This document shows positions 27,663-36,139 of a DNA stretch of 64,000 bases, in pieces. The notes under the pieces are model-generated. The model was not told the DNA's origin. It did no database searches and saw nothing but the letters and a program-made list of their open reading frames with translations. The stretch comes from Bacteroidota bacterium (GTDB taxonomy: Bacteria > Bacteroidota > Bacteroidia > B-17B0 > Aurantibacillaceae): contig CANFTW010000008.1 in the NCBI GenBank assembly GCA_947450025.1, positions 62,001 through 126,000 on the forward strand, given 5' to 3'. Position 1 is the stretch's first letter, and every line of letters begins with the position of its first letter. The position numbers and the translations under genes were made by a program.

Positions 27663-28460
27663 ATGAGCAAACTTCCTAAAGTATCCGGTTTTAAAAAGTA
27701 CTTACACTTGGCATCATGTTTCGGTGCAGCTGTCGTAATCATTGGAGCATTATTTAAAATTATGCACTGGCCTGGTGCTTCTGCTGCCTTAATTGGTGGT
27801 CTTGGTACTGAGGCATTATTATTCTGTTTATTCGCAATTGATATTCCTCATGAAGAGTATGATTGGACTTTAGCATATCCTGAATTAGGTGGTATGGGTG
27901 GTCATGATGAAGAAGGAAATAAATTGGATAGTGGTTTGCCAGTATCTGCGCAATTAGATGCGATGTTAGAAGAAGCAAAAATTGGACCTGCATTAATAGA
28001 AAGTTTAGGAACTGGAATGCGTTCGTTAAGTGAAACTGCCAACAAAATGGGTGATATTAGTAATGCAACAGTAGCAACTAATGAGTATGTGGATAGCGTT
28101 AAGTCTGCATCTAAAAATGTTTCTCATTTAGCTGACACATATAGTAAAGCAGCTGATTCAATTGCTATTTTAGCTGAATCAAATGATGCTGGTAATTCAA
28201 TTGGAGGATCATTAAACAGCGTAGCTAAAAATTTATCAGCTTTAAATGCTACTTATGAATTACAATTACAAGGATCTCGTACTCATTTGGAAGCTACTGA
28301 GAAGTTTTATGATGGATTAGCTGATTTAATGAAAAATTTAAATGATTCAGTTGACGATACTAAAAAATATCGTGCTGAAATGTCTCAATTATCTACTAAT
28401 TTAACAGCTCTTAATACTATTTATGGTAATATGTTAGGTGCTATGAATTTTAATAAATAA
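27663..28460 (+). CDS. gldL: Type IX secretion / gliding motor protein GldL
   Basis: A 265-residue inner-membrane protein. Two N-terminal helices (about residues 13-31 and 37-58) flank the KIMHWPG motif at 32-38; the second helix contains Glu50 in GGLGTEALLF, at the position implicated in ion translocation by the GldLM motor. The remainder is a cytoplasmic, helix-rich tail (SLSETANKMGDISNATVATNEYVDS and similar). GldL pentamers surround a GldM dimer and convert ion flow to movement. It is spaced 92 bases after gldK and 93 before gldM. Confidence 0.96.
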   Translation: MSKLPKVSGFKKYLHLASCFGAAVVIIGALFKIMHWPGASAALIGGLGTEALLFCLFAIDIPHEEYDWTLAYPELGGMGGHDEEGNKLDSGLPVSAQLDAMLEEAKIGPALIESLGTGMRSLSETANKMGDISNATVATNEYVDSVKSASKNVSHLADTYSKAADSIAILAESNDAGNSIGGSLNSVAKNLSALNATYELQLQGSRTHLEATEKFYDGLADLMKNLNDSVDDTKKYRAEMSQLSTNLTALNTIYGNMLGAMNFNK

Positions 28461-28481
28461 TATTTAATCCAATATTAACTT

Positions 28482-28506
28482 AAATGGTAGGTTTTGCCTA
28501 TCATTT
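28482..28506 (+). other. Intercistronic hairpin between gldL and gldM
   Basis: AAATGGTAGG and CCTATCATTT pair over 10 bp (one G-T pair) around a 5-base loop, centred in the 93-base spacer. No T run follows, so it is more likely an RNA processing or stability element than a full terminator. Confidence 0.55.
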
Positions 28507-28553
28507 GAGTTATGTAAATTCATTAAAACTTAATCTAAAAAACACTCAATACT

Positions 28554-30224
28554 ATGGCAGGCGGCGGAAAAGAAACCCCAAGGCAGAAGATGATTGGTAT
28601 GATGTACCTCGTACTTACGGCACTTTTGGCAATGAATGTATCTAAACAGATTTTACAAGGTTATTTATCTGTAAATGAAAGTTTAGTAAAATCAAAACAA
28701 AATTTATCAGACAATAATACTCGTGTAACCAAAGCTTTCGAAGCATCTTTAGGAGGTAATGCAGCAGCAAAACCTTATTATGAAAAGGCCTTGGAAGCAC
28801 AAAAAATGATTGGAGAAATTGATAAGTATATCAGTGAATTAAGAGCAAAAATTGTTGCTCACACTGAACCATCAGCTTTAGAAAATGAGAAAATAGCTGA
28901 TACCATGAATCTTAGAAATATGGAAAAAATGGATGACTATGATGTTCCTAGTCATGTTTTAGGTATTTCTGAGCCTAAAGAACCAGAAAAAGGTCCATAT
29001 ACTGCTTATGAATTACGTCAAAAATTAACGACTTTGCATGATAAATTAATATCGTTAGTTGATGGAATGCAAAAAGATCCTAAAACAAAATTTTTGGACG
29101 ATGATTTTCAAGGTATTAAAAAGAAATTTTTATCTATTAAACCTACAGATAGTAAACGTGTTGAAGATGGCGTAGAATTTAACTGGGAAATGGATAATTT
29201 TTATCATTTACCATTAGCAGCGGTTTATACTAATTTAAATAAATTTCAAACGGATTTAAAAAACGTTGAAGCAGAGATCTTACAAGTATTCTCTGGTGCA
29301 AGTGGTAAGTTAGCTATTAAATTCGATGCAATTAAAGCTCGTGTGGTTGCTCCATCATCATATATTGCAGCAGGTCAACCGTATGAAGCGGATATCTTCT
29401 TAGCAGCATCTTCTTCTAAATTAGCAGCTGGTGATATGGAGATTTTAATTGGTGTAGATTCTGCAGCAGCAGCAGCAGGTGCTAAAGGAACACCAGTTCC
29501 TCTTCAAGGTGGTGAGGGTAAATACACTGCTAACACGGGTGGTGAAGGCGATCAAGAATATAAAGGGGTTATTAAATACAAAAACCCTGACGGTACGTTT
29601 AAATATTATCCATTTACTGGAGCATATAAAGTAGCTAAATCTGGCGCAAGTGTTTCAGCCGATCAAATGAATGTGTTTTATGCAGGCGTTCCAAATCCTG
29701 TAACAGCAGCAGCTGCAGGTATTTCTCCGGCAGATATTAGCGTAAGTGCTACTGGTGCTGGCGTTAAAGTGGCAGGTAAAGGAAATGGTAAATACGAATT
29801 TACTTTTTCTGGTACTGGAGAATGTATGGTATCTGTTTCGGCTAAAACGAAAGACGGAGTGAAATCTCAGGGTCCTCCAATTAAATTTCGCGTGAAACCT
29901 TTGCCAAAACCAGAATTAAAAATTGGTCCAAAATTCGCACCTCAAGATATGAAGAAGAATGACTTAGCTATGGTTAGTGGTTTAGGTGCGGGTGCTAATG
30001 GGTTTGATTTTCAGGCTAACTTTGTTGTTGTTACTTGGGAAATTTTAGGTAAGGTCAAAGGGAAAATTACTCCAGCTCAGGGAAGTGGTCCAATGCTTAG
30101 TGAAGAAGCAAAAGGTATTATTAAAGGAGCAGAAGTTGGTTCAAAAATTTATATTGATGCCAAGATTAAAGGACCAGATGGAAAAGTGAACTCAACAACT
30201 GTTGCAATAAAAGTTACTAAGTAA
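28554..30224 (+). CDS. gldM: Type IX secretion / gliding motor protein GldM
   Basis: A 556-residue protein with one N-terminal membrane helix (QKMIGMMYLVLTALLAMNVS) preceded by the conserved GGGKETPRQ start, then a long periplasmic region of helical and beta domains (D1-D4 in GldM structures). NVSKQILQGYLSVNESL is the usual continuation after the helix. GldM dimers transmit the movement of the GldL motor across the periplasm to the GldK-GldN ring. It is followed 31 bases later by gldN. Confidence 0.96.
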   Translation: MAGGGKETPRQKMIGMMYLVLTALLAMNVSKQILQGYLSVNESLVKSKQNLSDNNTRVTKAFEASLGGNAAAKPYYEKALEAQKMIGEIDKYISELRAKIVAHTEPSALENEKIADTMNLRNMEKMDDYDVPSHVLGISEPKEPEKGPYTAYELRQKLTTLHDKLISLVDGMQKDPKTKFLDDDFQGIKKKFLSIKPTDSKRVEDGVEFNWEMDNFYHLPLAAVYTNLNKFQTDLKNVEAEILQVFSGASGKLAIKFDAIKARVVAPSSYIAAGQPYEADIFLAASSSKLAAGDMEILIGVDSAAAAAGAKGTPVPLQGGEGKYTANTGGEGDQEYKGVIKYKNPDGTFKYYPFTGAYKVAKSGASVSADQMNVFYAGVPNPVTAAAAGISPADISVSATGAGVKVAGKGNGKYEFTFSGTGECMVSVSAKTKDGVKSQGPPIKFRVKPLPKPELKIGPKFAPQDMKKNDLAMVSGLGAGANGFDFQANFVVVTWEILGKVKGKITPAQGSGPMLSEEAKGIIKGAEVGSKIYIDAKIKGPDGKVNSTTVAIKVTK

Positions 30225-30255
30225 TTCAAATTTATAATATTTTAAAATTAATACT

Positions 30256-31113
30256 ATGATAAATTTCAGAAACATTTTATTTTTAGCTGTAATACTTTCA
30301 GCTTTAAATGTAAAGGCTCAACCTGGAGTATTCCAACCTGGAGATTACAGAGATGGAATTTATGATAAAGAAAATTCAGTTAACAGAAGATTTATTCCTT
30401 ATACTCACCTTCGTGAAGGAGATGTTAATTGGGAAAAGCGTGTGTGGAGAAAATTGGATATGCGTGAAAAACAAAATCAGCAATTGTATTATCCAGTTGA
30501 TATTGTCACAAGTAGAATTTCTTTAATGCAGTTAGTTTTAAAATATGTGCTGGCAGGTCAGATTATTGCTTTTGTTGACGAGGAATTTTTACAACCTTAT
30601 GAATTATCGGCTATCAGAAATAAAATAGTGATTCAGGGTGATTCTGTTGATACTGAAGAGTTTTTAGCTGATGGGACTTCAGTTCCTATTCGTAAGCCTG
30701 GTGTTATTGACTCAACATGGATATATGCTAATTTCACTGAACTTGAGTTAAAAGAAGATTGGTTTTTTGATAAACAAAAATCAGTACTTGAGGTACGTAT
30801 TTTAGCGATGGGTTTTAACGTATTAAAACCAGGTAAAGAGGAAATTGGACCTATTAATCAGTTTTATGTATATTTTCCTGCTTGCCGTCCTTTCTTTGCT
30901 AAGCATGAGGTTTATAATGCTAAAAATGATGCTGAGCGCAGAACCTTTGAAGATATTTTTTGGAAACGACAGTTTTCATCTGTCGCAACTAAAGAAACTA
31001 ACGTTTACGACCGAACAATTGATAGATATGCAAGAGGTATAGACGCTCTATTAGAATCTGATCGTATTAAAAACGATATCTTTAGATGGGAACATGATTT
31101 ATGGCATTTCTAA
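30256..31113 (+). CDS. gldN: Type IX secretion / gliding motility protein GldN
   Basis: A 285-residue periplasmic protein with a signal peptide ending LNVKAQ. Family hallmarks include the DVNWEKRVWRKLDMREKQNQ stretch, PVDIVTSRISLMQLVLKYV, and the C-terminal ETNVYDRTIDRYARGIDALLESDRIK. GldN/PorN joins GldK in the ring under the outer membrane. The gene closes the operon and is followed by a strong terminator. Confidence 0.96.
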   Translation: MINFRNILFLAVILSALNVKAQPGVFQPGDYRDGIYDKENSVNRRFIPYTHLREGDVNWEKRVWRKLDMREKQNQQLYYPVDIVTSRISLMQLVLKYVLAGQIIAFVDEEFLQPYELSAIRNKIVIQGDSVDTEEFLADGTSVPIRKPGVIDSTWIYANFTELELKEDWFFDKQKSVLEVRILAMGFNVLKPGKEEIGPINQFYVYFPACRPFFAKHEVYNAKNDAERRTFEDIFWKRQFSSVATKETNVYDRTIDRYARGIDALLESDRIKNDIFRWEHDLWHF

Positions 31114-31127
31114 TGTGATATAAAATT

Positions 31128-31159
31128 AAAAACCTCCTAAGAAATTAGGAGGTTTTTTT
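31128..31159. terminator. Rho-independent terminator after gldN
   Basis: AAAAACCTCCTAA-GAAA-TTAGGAGGTTTTT forms a 13-bp stem with a GAAA tetraloop, then a T run. It lies between gldN and the convergent ubiD-like gene and can act for both strands. Confidence 0.9.
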
Positions 31160-31176
31160 ATGTATTAAATTTTAAA

Positions 31177-33012
31177 TTATTTTATGGAGTACAGACTCCC
31201 TCCTTTTTCAAAAAGTTTATCAACTCCTTTTTCTATTTCAGGATCTTTTTCTAAAGCAGGGGCATGATGTGGTTTTATACGAGCATCAATAATCATATTA
31301 TCACATCCAAAATGTTTATATTCTGTAAATGAATTGATGCCGTATACATCATGACTTGGATTAGAACGCGTAAAGGTTACCCATAACCAATTTTTTAAAG
31401 TTGCTGCTGTAAAATTTGCGTCATCTACAATAACAATCATTGGAAAGCCTTTTAAATCACTGTTTTTTTGATTGACTTCGTTGTTGAAATTTTCAAATTC
31501 CTGCTTTGCTTTTTCGTAGGATTCAAATTTATTGCCTTGTAATACTAATACACCAGGAAAACCAATTTGAGGATTTTTAAAAGTAATTAATTCTTTTAAT
31601 GAATGATTAACTGAAGAGGATAGTTCTCTTATTTTCTCACCATAAGCCGCCACAATTAATTTGCTTCCGCTATTTAATCCAGTTCCACTATAATCTAATG
31701 TGTCAATACTCGTATTTGTTTGAAAATGCAAATCGCGCTTCAAATTTATACGTTCTAACATATATTGATAAAATTCCGATTCTTTATGTGTTGAAATTTT
31801 ATTGGTTTCGTCAGCGGTAATAAATAGATATTTTGCTAAACTTAATTGTCCCTTACCTAAAATATGGTTTGCAATTGTTAGCAGCTCCGCTGGTTGTTTA
31901 GTTTGGTTATATGGAGTATAACGCTCGCTACCAATGGCTAATAATAATGGGTGAACTCCAGCGGCATCAACAGCATGCACCTCTTTTACGCCTGGAAGTT
32001 CGTACTTGATGGCGTCCCCAGTTAATTCATGAATGATTTGTCCAAAACTAGTATCCTCTTGTGGTGGACGACCAACTACCGTAAAAGGCCAAATAGCGTC
32101 TTCTCTGTGATATACGTTATGGACTCGCATTAAAGGAAAATTATGATTTAAACTATAATAACCTAAATGATCTCCAAATGGGCCTTCGGGTTTGTTTTCA
32201 TTTGGATAAACTTCTCCAGTAATGACAAAATCTGCATCAGTGCTTAAGCAAAATCCATCTTGATAAGTATATCTGAATCTTCTATTGCCTAAAGCCCCAG
32301 CAAATGTCATTTCACTTAAGCCCTCCGGTAAAGGCATTACCGCAGCAACCGAATGACTTGGAGGGCCTCCTATAAAAATGGATACTTTTAATGATTTACC
32401 TAATTTGTTAGCTTTGCTTTGATGAACACCAATACCACGGTGTAATTGATAATGTAATCCAATTTCTTTATTTAAAATGTAATCGTTTCCGCTTAATTGA
32501 ATTCGGTACATGCCTAGGTTGGCATTCATTATCCCTGGTTTATCAATATCCTCACTATATACTTGTGGTAATGTCACAAAAGCTCCACCATCCATTGGCC
32601 AATGTTTAATTAATGGTATTTTATCAATGGTTGTTTCTTTAAATATTATAGGCTTAGAAAATGGATTTTTTAATGGAATAGATGATAAAGCAGTTAATGA
32701 TACATTAGCGTATTTAAAAGGATTTTTAAGCGCTTTAACAGGGTTGTTCTTTATTTCAATTAAGGTTTGAATTTTTTCAAGCGTATCTCTAAAAATAAAT
32801 TTACTTCTTTCTAATGTCCCAAAAATATTTGAAGCGCATTTAAATTGAGTTCCTTTTACATTTTCAAATAGTAAAGCCGGACCTCCCATTTCGTGAATAC
32901 GTAAATGAATTGCAGCCATTTCTAAATTTGGATCAACTTCTTCTTTGATTCTGATAAGATGATTGTTTTTTTCTAAATCATCTAAGCAATCTTTTAAACT
33001 CTTATATCCCAT
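31177..33012 (-). CDS. UbiD family (de)carboxylase, menaquinone-type
   Basis: A 611-residue member of the UbiD family, which uses prenylated FMN to decarboxylate aromatic acids. GIGVHQSKANKLGKSLKVSIFIGGPP, GALGNRRFRYTYQDGFCLSTDADFVITGEV and PEGPFGDHLGYYSLNH contain the conserved cofactor and metal residues and the E...E/D catalytic network. This length and form correspond to the menaquinone-biosynthesis decarboxylase group in Bacteroidota (futalosine-independent assignment is uncertain). Downstream half EKGVDKLFEKGGSL is typical. Convergent with gldN. Confidence 0.92.
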   Translation of the reverse strand: MGYKSLKDCLDDLEKNNHLIRIKEEVDPNLEMAAIHLRIHEMGGPALLFENVKGTQFKCASNIFGTLERSKFIFRDTLEKIQTLIEIKNNPVKALKNPFKYANVSLTALSSIPLKNPFSKPIIFKETTIDKIPLIKHWPMDGGAFVTLPQVYSEDIDKPGIMNANLGMYRIQLSGNDYILNKEIGLHYQLHRGIGVHQSKANKLGKSLKVSIFIGGPPSHSVAAVMPLPEGLSEMTFAGALGNRRFRYTYQDGFCLSTDADFVITGEVYPNENKPEGPFGDHLGYYSLNHNFPLMRVHNVYHREDAIWPFTVVGRPPQEDTSFGQIIHELTGDAIKYELPGVKEVHAVDAAGVHPLLLAIGSERYTPYNQTKQPAELLTIANHILGKGQLSLAKYLFITADETNKISTHKESEFYQYMLERINLKRDLHFQTNTSIDTLDYSGTGLNSGSKLIVAAYGEKIRELSSSVNHSLKELITFKNPQIGFPGVLVLQGNKFESYEKAKQEFENFNNEVNQKNSDLKGFPMIVIVDDANFTAATLKNWLWVTFTRSNPSHDVYGINSFTEYKHFGCDNMIIDARIKPHHAPALEKDPEIEKGVDKLFEKGGSLYSIK

Positions 33013-33130
33013 ATCTTTTAAACAGTATAAAGATAAAGAGGTTTAAATTAATAATCATTTATAAAAAAAATCTTTATTCACAAACTTAACATTTGTTTTT
33101 TTTGTAACTTGTAATTAAATATAGATACCA

Positions 33131-33514
33131 ATGCAAAAAGCAATAGTAGAAATAAAGAAACCTTGTTTAGTGAATTTGGATTTAATGAATTCAGATGAAA
33201 AAGGAAAATTTTGCACAGTGTGTCAAACTTCTGTAATAGATTTTACTAATAAGTCATCCGATGACATTGCTTTATATTTTCAAACCTATAAAAATGAAAA
33301 AATTTGCGGAAAATTTGATTCACGAATTGTAAAAACAGACAACAAGCTTGATTCTTTTGTCTTATTTCTATATTCTAAAAAATTAAAATTTGTAGCTGTA
33401 ATTATAACTGGAATTTTAATTATCACAGGGTGTAAAACTAAAAAACACACTTCATCTTATGGAACTCCAAGGTTTTTAGATGAAAAGCCCCAAGTAATTG
33501 AAAGTTTAAAATAG
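33131..33514 (+). CDS. Small membrane protein with Bacteroidota Cys-rich N-terminal domain
   Basis: A 127-residue protein. The N-terminal ~65 residues carry Cys12, Cys28, Cys31 and Cys59 in PCLVNLDLMNSDEKGKFCTVC and KICGKF, a four-Cys pattern found at the start of many Bacteroidota regulatory or TonB-linked membrane proteins and probably metal binding. A membrane helix (FVAVIITGILIITGC, ~87-101) follows, then a short tail KKHTSSYGTPRFLDEKPQ. No catalytic domain is present, so it looks like a stand-alone sensor or a cut-down version. TAACTT 19 bases upstream resembles a -7 element. Confidence 0.8.
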   Translation: MQKAIVEIKKPCLVNLDLMNSDEKGKFCTVCQTSVIDFTNKSSDDIALYFQTYKNEKICGKFDSRIVKTDNKLDSFVLFLYSKKLKFVAVIITGILIITGCKTKKHTSSYGTPRFLDEKPQVIESLK

Positions 33515-33528
33515 ATATTCGAACACAC

Positions 33529-33891
33529 ATGAAATCTCAAAATAATAAACAAATTGCCGACAAATGGTTTGCGGCGTTTAATGAACATGATTTAGAAAAT
33601 TTATTATCATTATACGATGATCATGCTCAGCATTTTAGCCCTAAATTAAAAATCAGGAAACCGGACACCCAGGGTTTAATAAAAGGTAAAGCTGCTTTAA
33701 GAGAATGGTGGCAAGATGCGTTTGATAGATTGCCGAGTTTACAATATGAGGTGATAAAACTAACCGCTGATGAGGAACAAGTGTTTATGGAATATATAAG
33801 ACATGTGGAGGGGGAAGAAGATTTATCAGTTGGAGAGGTCCTTCAAATTAACAATGGAGTAATTGTGTTTTCGAGAGTGTATCATGGTTAA
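33529..33891 (+). CDS. SnoaL/NTF2-like family protein
   Basis: A 120-residue cone-shaped NTF2-like protein. IADKWFAAFNEHDLENLLSLYDDHAQHFSP is the classic SnoaL start, and GKAALREWWQDAFDRLPSLQYEVIKL the central helix and strand. These small domains act as isomerases, hydratases or simple binding proteins; function cannot be assigned. It follows the Cys-rich membrane protein by 14 bases and could be co-transcribed with it. Confidence 0.85.
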   Translation: MKSQNNKQIADKWFAAFNEHDLENLLSLYDDHAQHFSPKLKIRKPDTQGLIKGKAALREWWQDAFDRLPSLQYEVIKLTADEEQVFMEYIRHVEGEEDLSVGEVLQINNGVIVFSRVYHG

Positions 33892-33947
33892 TAATTTAAC
33901 AGCTATTAACTCGAATTACATAAATGATTTATTACCTTAGGTGTGTG

Positions 33948-35213
33948 ATGAAAAAACTATTATTGATTCCATTATGTTTGCTATTAACTATTAAAGGCTT
34001 TGGTAGTTATATTTTAATCCCTATGGATGAAACTCAGAAGAATCATTTAAAAGCTTATGGGATTGCTTATTGGAGTTTAAAAGGAGAATTAGAAATACAG
34101 TGGTTAACCAATTATAGAGGAGGTAGCTTTTTAATTCCCAATTCAAAACCAGTTAGTACAGAATGCACGATAAGAGGAATTAGTTACGAAGTTATCTCTG
34201 ATGCACAAGCTAATGGCATATTAGCTGACATTGCTAATCCAGAGGTTAATCAGGATGCTATAAAATTAGAAAAAGCGCCTCGTATTGCTGTTTATTCTCC
34301 TAAAATAAAACAGCCATGGGATGATGCAGTAACCTTGGTTTTAAAATATGCTGAAATTCCATATGATGTAGTTTATGACGAAGAAATTATCGGTGATAAA
34401 TTAAAGGATTATGATTGGTTGCATTTACATCATGAAGATTTTACGGGGCAGTATGGACGGTTTTATGCTGGGTATCATCAAACAGCATGGTATCAAAACG
34501 AAGTAAAAGATAATGAAACCACTGCTAAGAAACTTGGATTTAATAAAGTATCTGAATTAAAATTAGCCGTTGCTAAAAAAATTAACGATTATGTTTTTAC
34601 TGGAGGTTTTTTATTTGCTATGTGCAGTGCTACTGATAGTTACGACATTGCTTTAGCAGCAGAAGGAATTGATATTTGTGAATCAATGTTTGATCATGAT
34701 CCTGCTGATGCAGCGATGAATAAAAAAATTGATTACACGAGAGGCTATGCTTTTGAAAAATATCAGTTGAGTACAAATCCTTATGAATATGAATTTTCCA
34801 CCATTGATGCTACAACAACCAGAATGCAATACGGCATGACAAAAGATAATGATGTGTTTACGTTGTTTGAATTTTCGGCAAAGTGGGATCCAGTTCCAAC
34901 CATGTTATGTCAAAATCACGAACAAACAATCAAAGGATTTTATGGACAAACAACAGCTTTTACTAAAACATACATTAAGAAAAATATTTTAATATTAGGT
35001 GAATCTAAAGCGTATAATGAAGCTCGTTATATACATGGAGATCATGGAAAAGGCACATGGACATTTTATGGCGGACATGATCCGGAAGATTATCAGCACA
35101 AAGTAGAAGATCCTCCAACGGATTTGAGTTTACATCCTAATTCTCCAGGCTATAGATTAATCCTCAATAATATTTTATTTCCTGCCGCAAAGAAGAAAAA
35201 ACAAAAGACCTAA
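33948..35213 (+). CDS. Exported protein of the family annotated as asparagine synthetase B in Bacteroidota
   Basis: A 421-residue protein counted from the ATG at 33948; the ORF track start at 33924 adds eight residues before the signal peptide (MKKLLLIPLCLLLTIKGFGS). The sequence, from SYILIPMDETQKNHLKAYG to the end HPNSPGYRLILNNILFPAAKKKKQK, belongs to a family that databases often call asparagine synthetase B. I see neither the N-terminal catalytic Cys nor the SGGxDS ATP loop of true asparagine synthetases. YDWLHLHHEDFTGQYG and GGFLFAMCSATDS instead suggest a ThuA/class I amidotransferase-like fold. Function should be regarded as unknown. Confidence 0.82.
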   Translation: MKKLLLIPLCLLLTIKGFGSYILIPMDETQKNHLKAYGIAYWSLKGELEIQWLTNYRGGSFLIPNSKPVSTECTIRGISYEVISDAQANGILADIANPEVNQDAIKLEKAPRIAVYSPKIKQPWDDAVTLVLKYAEIPYDVVYDEEIIGDKLKDYDWLHLHHEDFTGQYGRFYAGYHQTAWYQNEVKDNETTAKKLGFNKVSELKLAVAKKINDYVFTGGFLFAMCSATDSYDIALAAEGIDICESMFDHDPADAAMNKKIDYTRGYAFEKYQLSTNPYEYEFSTIDATTTRMQYGMTKDNDVFTLFEFSAKWDPVPTMLCQNHEQTIKGFYGQTTAFTKTYIKKNILILGESKAYNEARYIHGDHGKGTWTFYGGHDPEDYQHKVEDPPTDLSLHPNSPGYRLILNNILFPAAKKKKQKT

Positions 35214-35260
35214 TTTTCAGGTTTTTCATTTGTGCCGACTAGTATTATTAATGAATATTT

Positions 35261-35873
35261 TTATATACTATAATAGTTTCTAACATCATCACGTAAATTA
35301 TATTTATTGGCCATTACTTCCCCTTATGCACCAGCACTTCTAATCAGGATAATGTCTCCATGTTTTGTTTCAGATAATTCAACTGCTTTGCCAAAGCAAT
35401 AGCTAATTTAATTGAGGTTCATCATTCTCGTCAATGCGCATAAAATTTAATGCGGGTAATAAGGCAGAATCGATACCTAGTTCTTGTAAATGAAAATAGA
35501 ATAGGGTGGTGCTCAATAATTCTCCTTGAGCAAGAATGGCTTTTTCTTCATTGATAGTAACATATCCAATATAAAAGAGCGTAGATGGTTAAAATAATTA
35601 TAGTCAAATCATTTCCTTTTGTTTAAATTCAGTGCTAGTGTACAATTTATCTACTTCATTTTCATATAGTTCTTGTAGCTTATTAATCACATCATTAGAT
35701 TTATAATGTTGTTTTAGATATAGGTTATTGCAAATTTCAACTAGAGTGCTAGTTGTGCCGCTCATGGCTGATAAAACAATAATTTATTTATCGTTGTTTG
35801 AAATTAATTGAATGAGTTTTTGCATACGTTCTACTGTTCCTACACACGTTCCTCCAAATTTTAAAATAGTCAT
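35261..35873 (-). pseudogene. Remnant of aspartate kinase / diaminopimelate decarboxylase with internal deletion
   Basis: The minus strand from the ATG at 35873 reads MTILKFGGTCVGTVERMQKL, the aspartate kinase start, broken by in-frame stops at codon 30 (35784-35786) and codon 90 (35604-35606) and by two later frameshifts. Continuing pieces IIVLSAMSGTTSTLVEI and EEKAILAQGELLSTTLFYF confirm aspartate kinase up to about residue 155. At ~35404 the similarity switches to CFGKAVELSETKHGDIILI and GEVMANKYNLRD, the C-terminal end of diaminopimelate decarboxylase, with a stop in place of the SAGAYG tyrosine. A bifunctional lysC-lysA fusion, or two adjacent genes, has lost its middle. Both enzymes serve lysine and peptidoglycan precursor synthesis. 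Confidence 0.85.
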
Positions 35874-36076
35874 ATAGTATGATTTGTGATCCTGCAATTT
35901 GCAGATTAAATTGAATAATAATTGATTAAAGTTTTTGATGTATGTAAATCAATTCCTGATTCAGATATACGAAATTCAATTCGGCTCGGGCGAGCCTTAC
36001 ATTTATACTTTGATGTTATGTAAAAATGTTTTTTCATTTAACTGCATTCAAATGTATACGATTATTTATCAATCAA

Positions 36077-36108
36077 CAAAAAACGCCTCGATAATTTCGA
36101 GACGTTTT
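36077..36108. terminator. Hairpin terminator downstream of the beta-helix protein gene
   Basis: AAAACGCCTCGA and TCGAGACGTTTT pair over 12 bp with one mismatch around a short loop, flanked by A and T runs. It lies 32 bases past the stop of the 1240-residue gene on the minus strand. Confidence 0.7.
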
Positions 36109-36139
36109 ACTGTTTGTAAATAAAAAAGTAATTTATTTA

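Noticed and set aside
35935-36123. 62-residue plus-strand ORF in the non-coding stretch
   Set aside because: It overlaps a GC-rich hairpin and a terminator, has no similarity I recognise, and codon use looks random.
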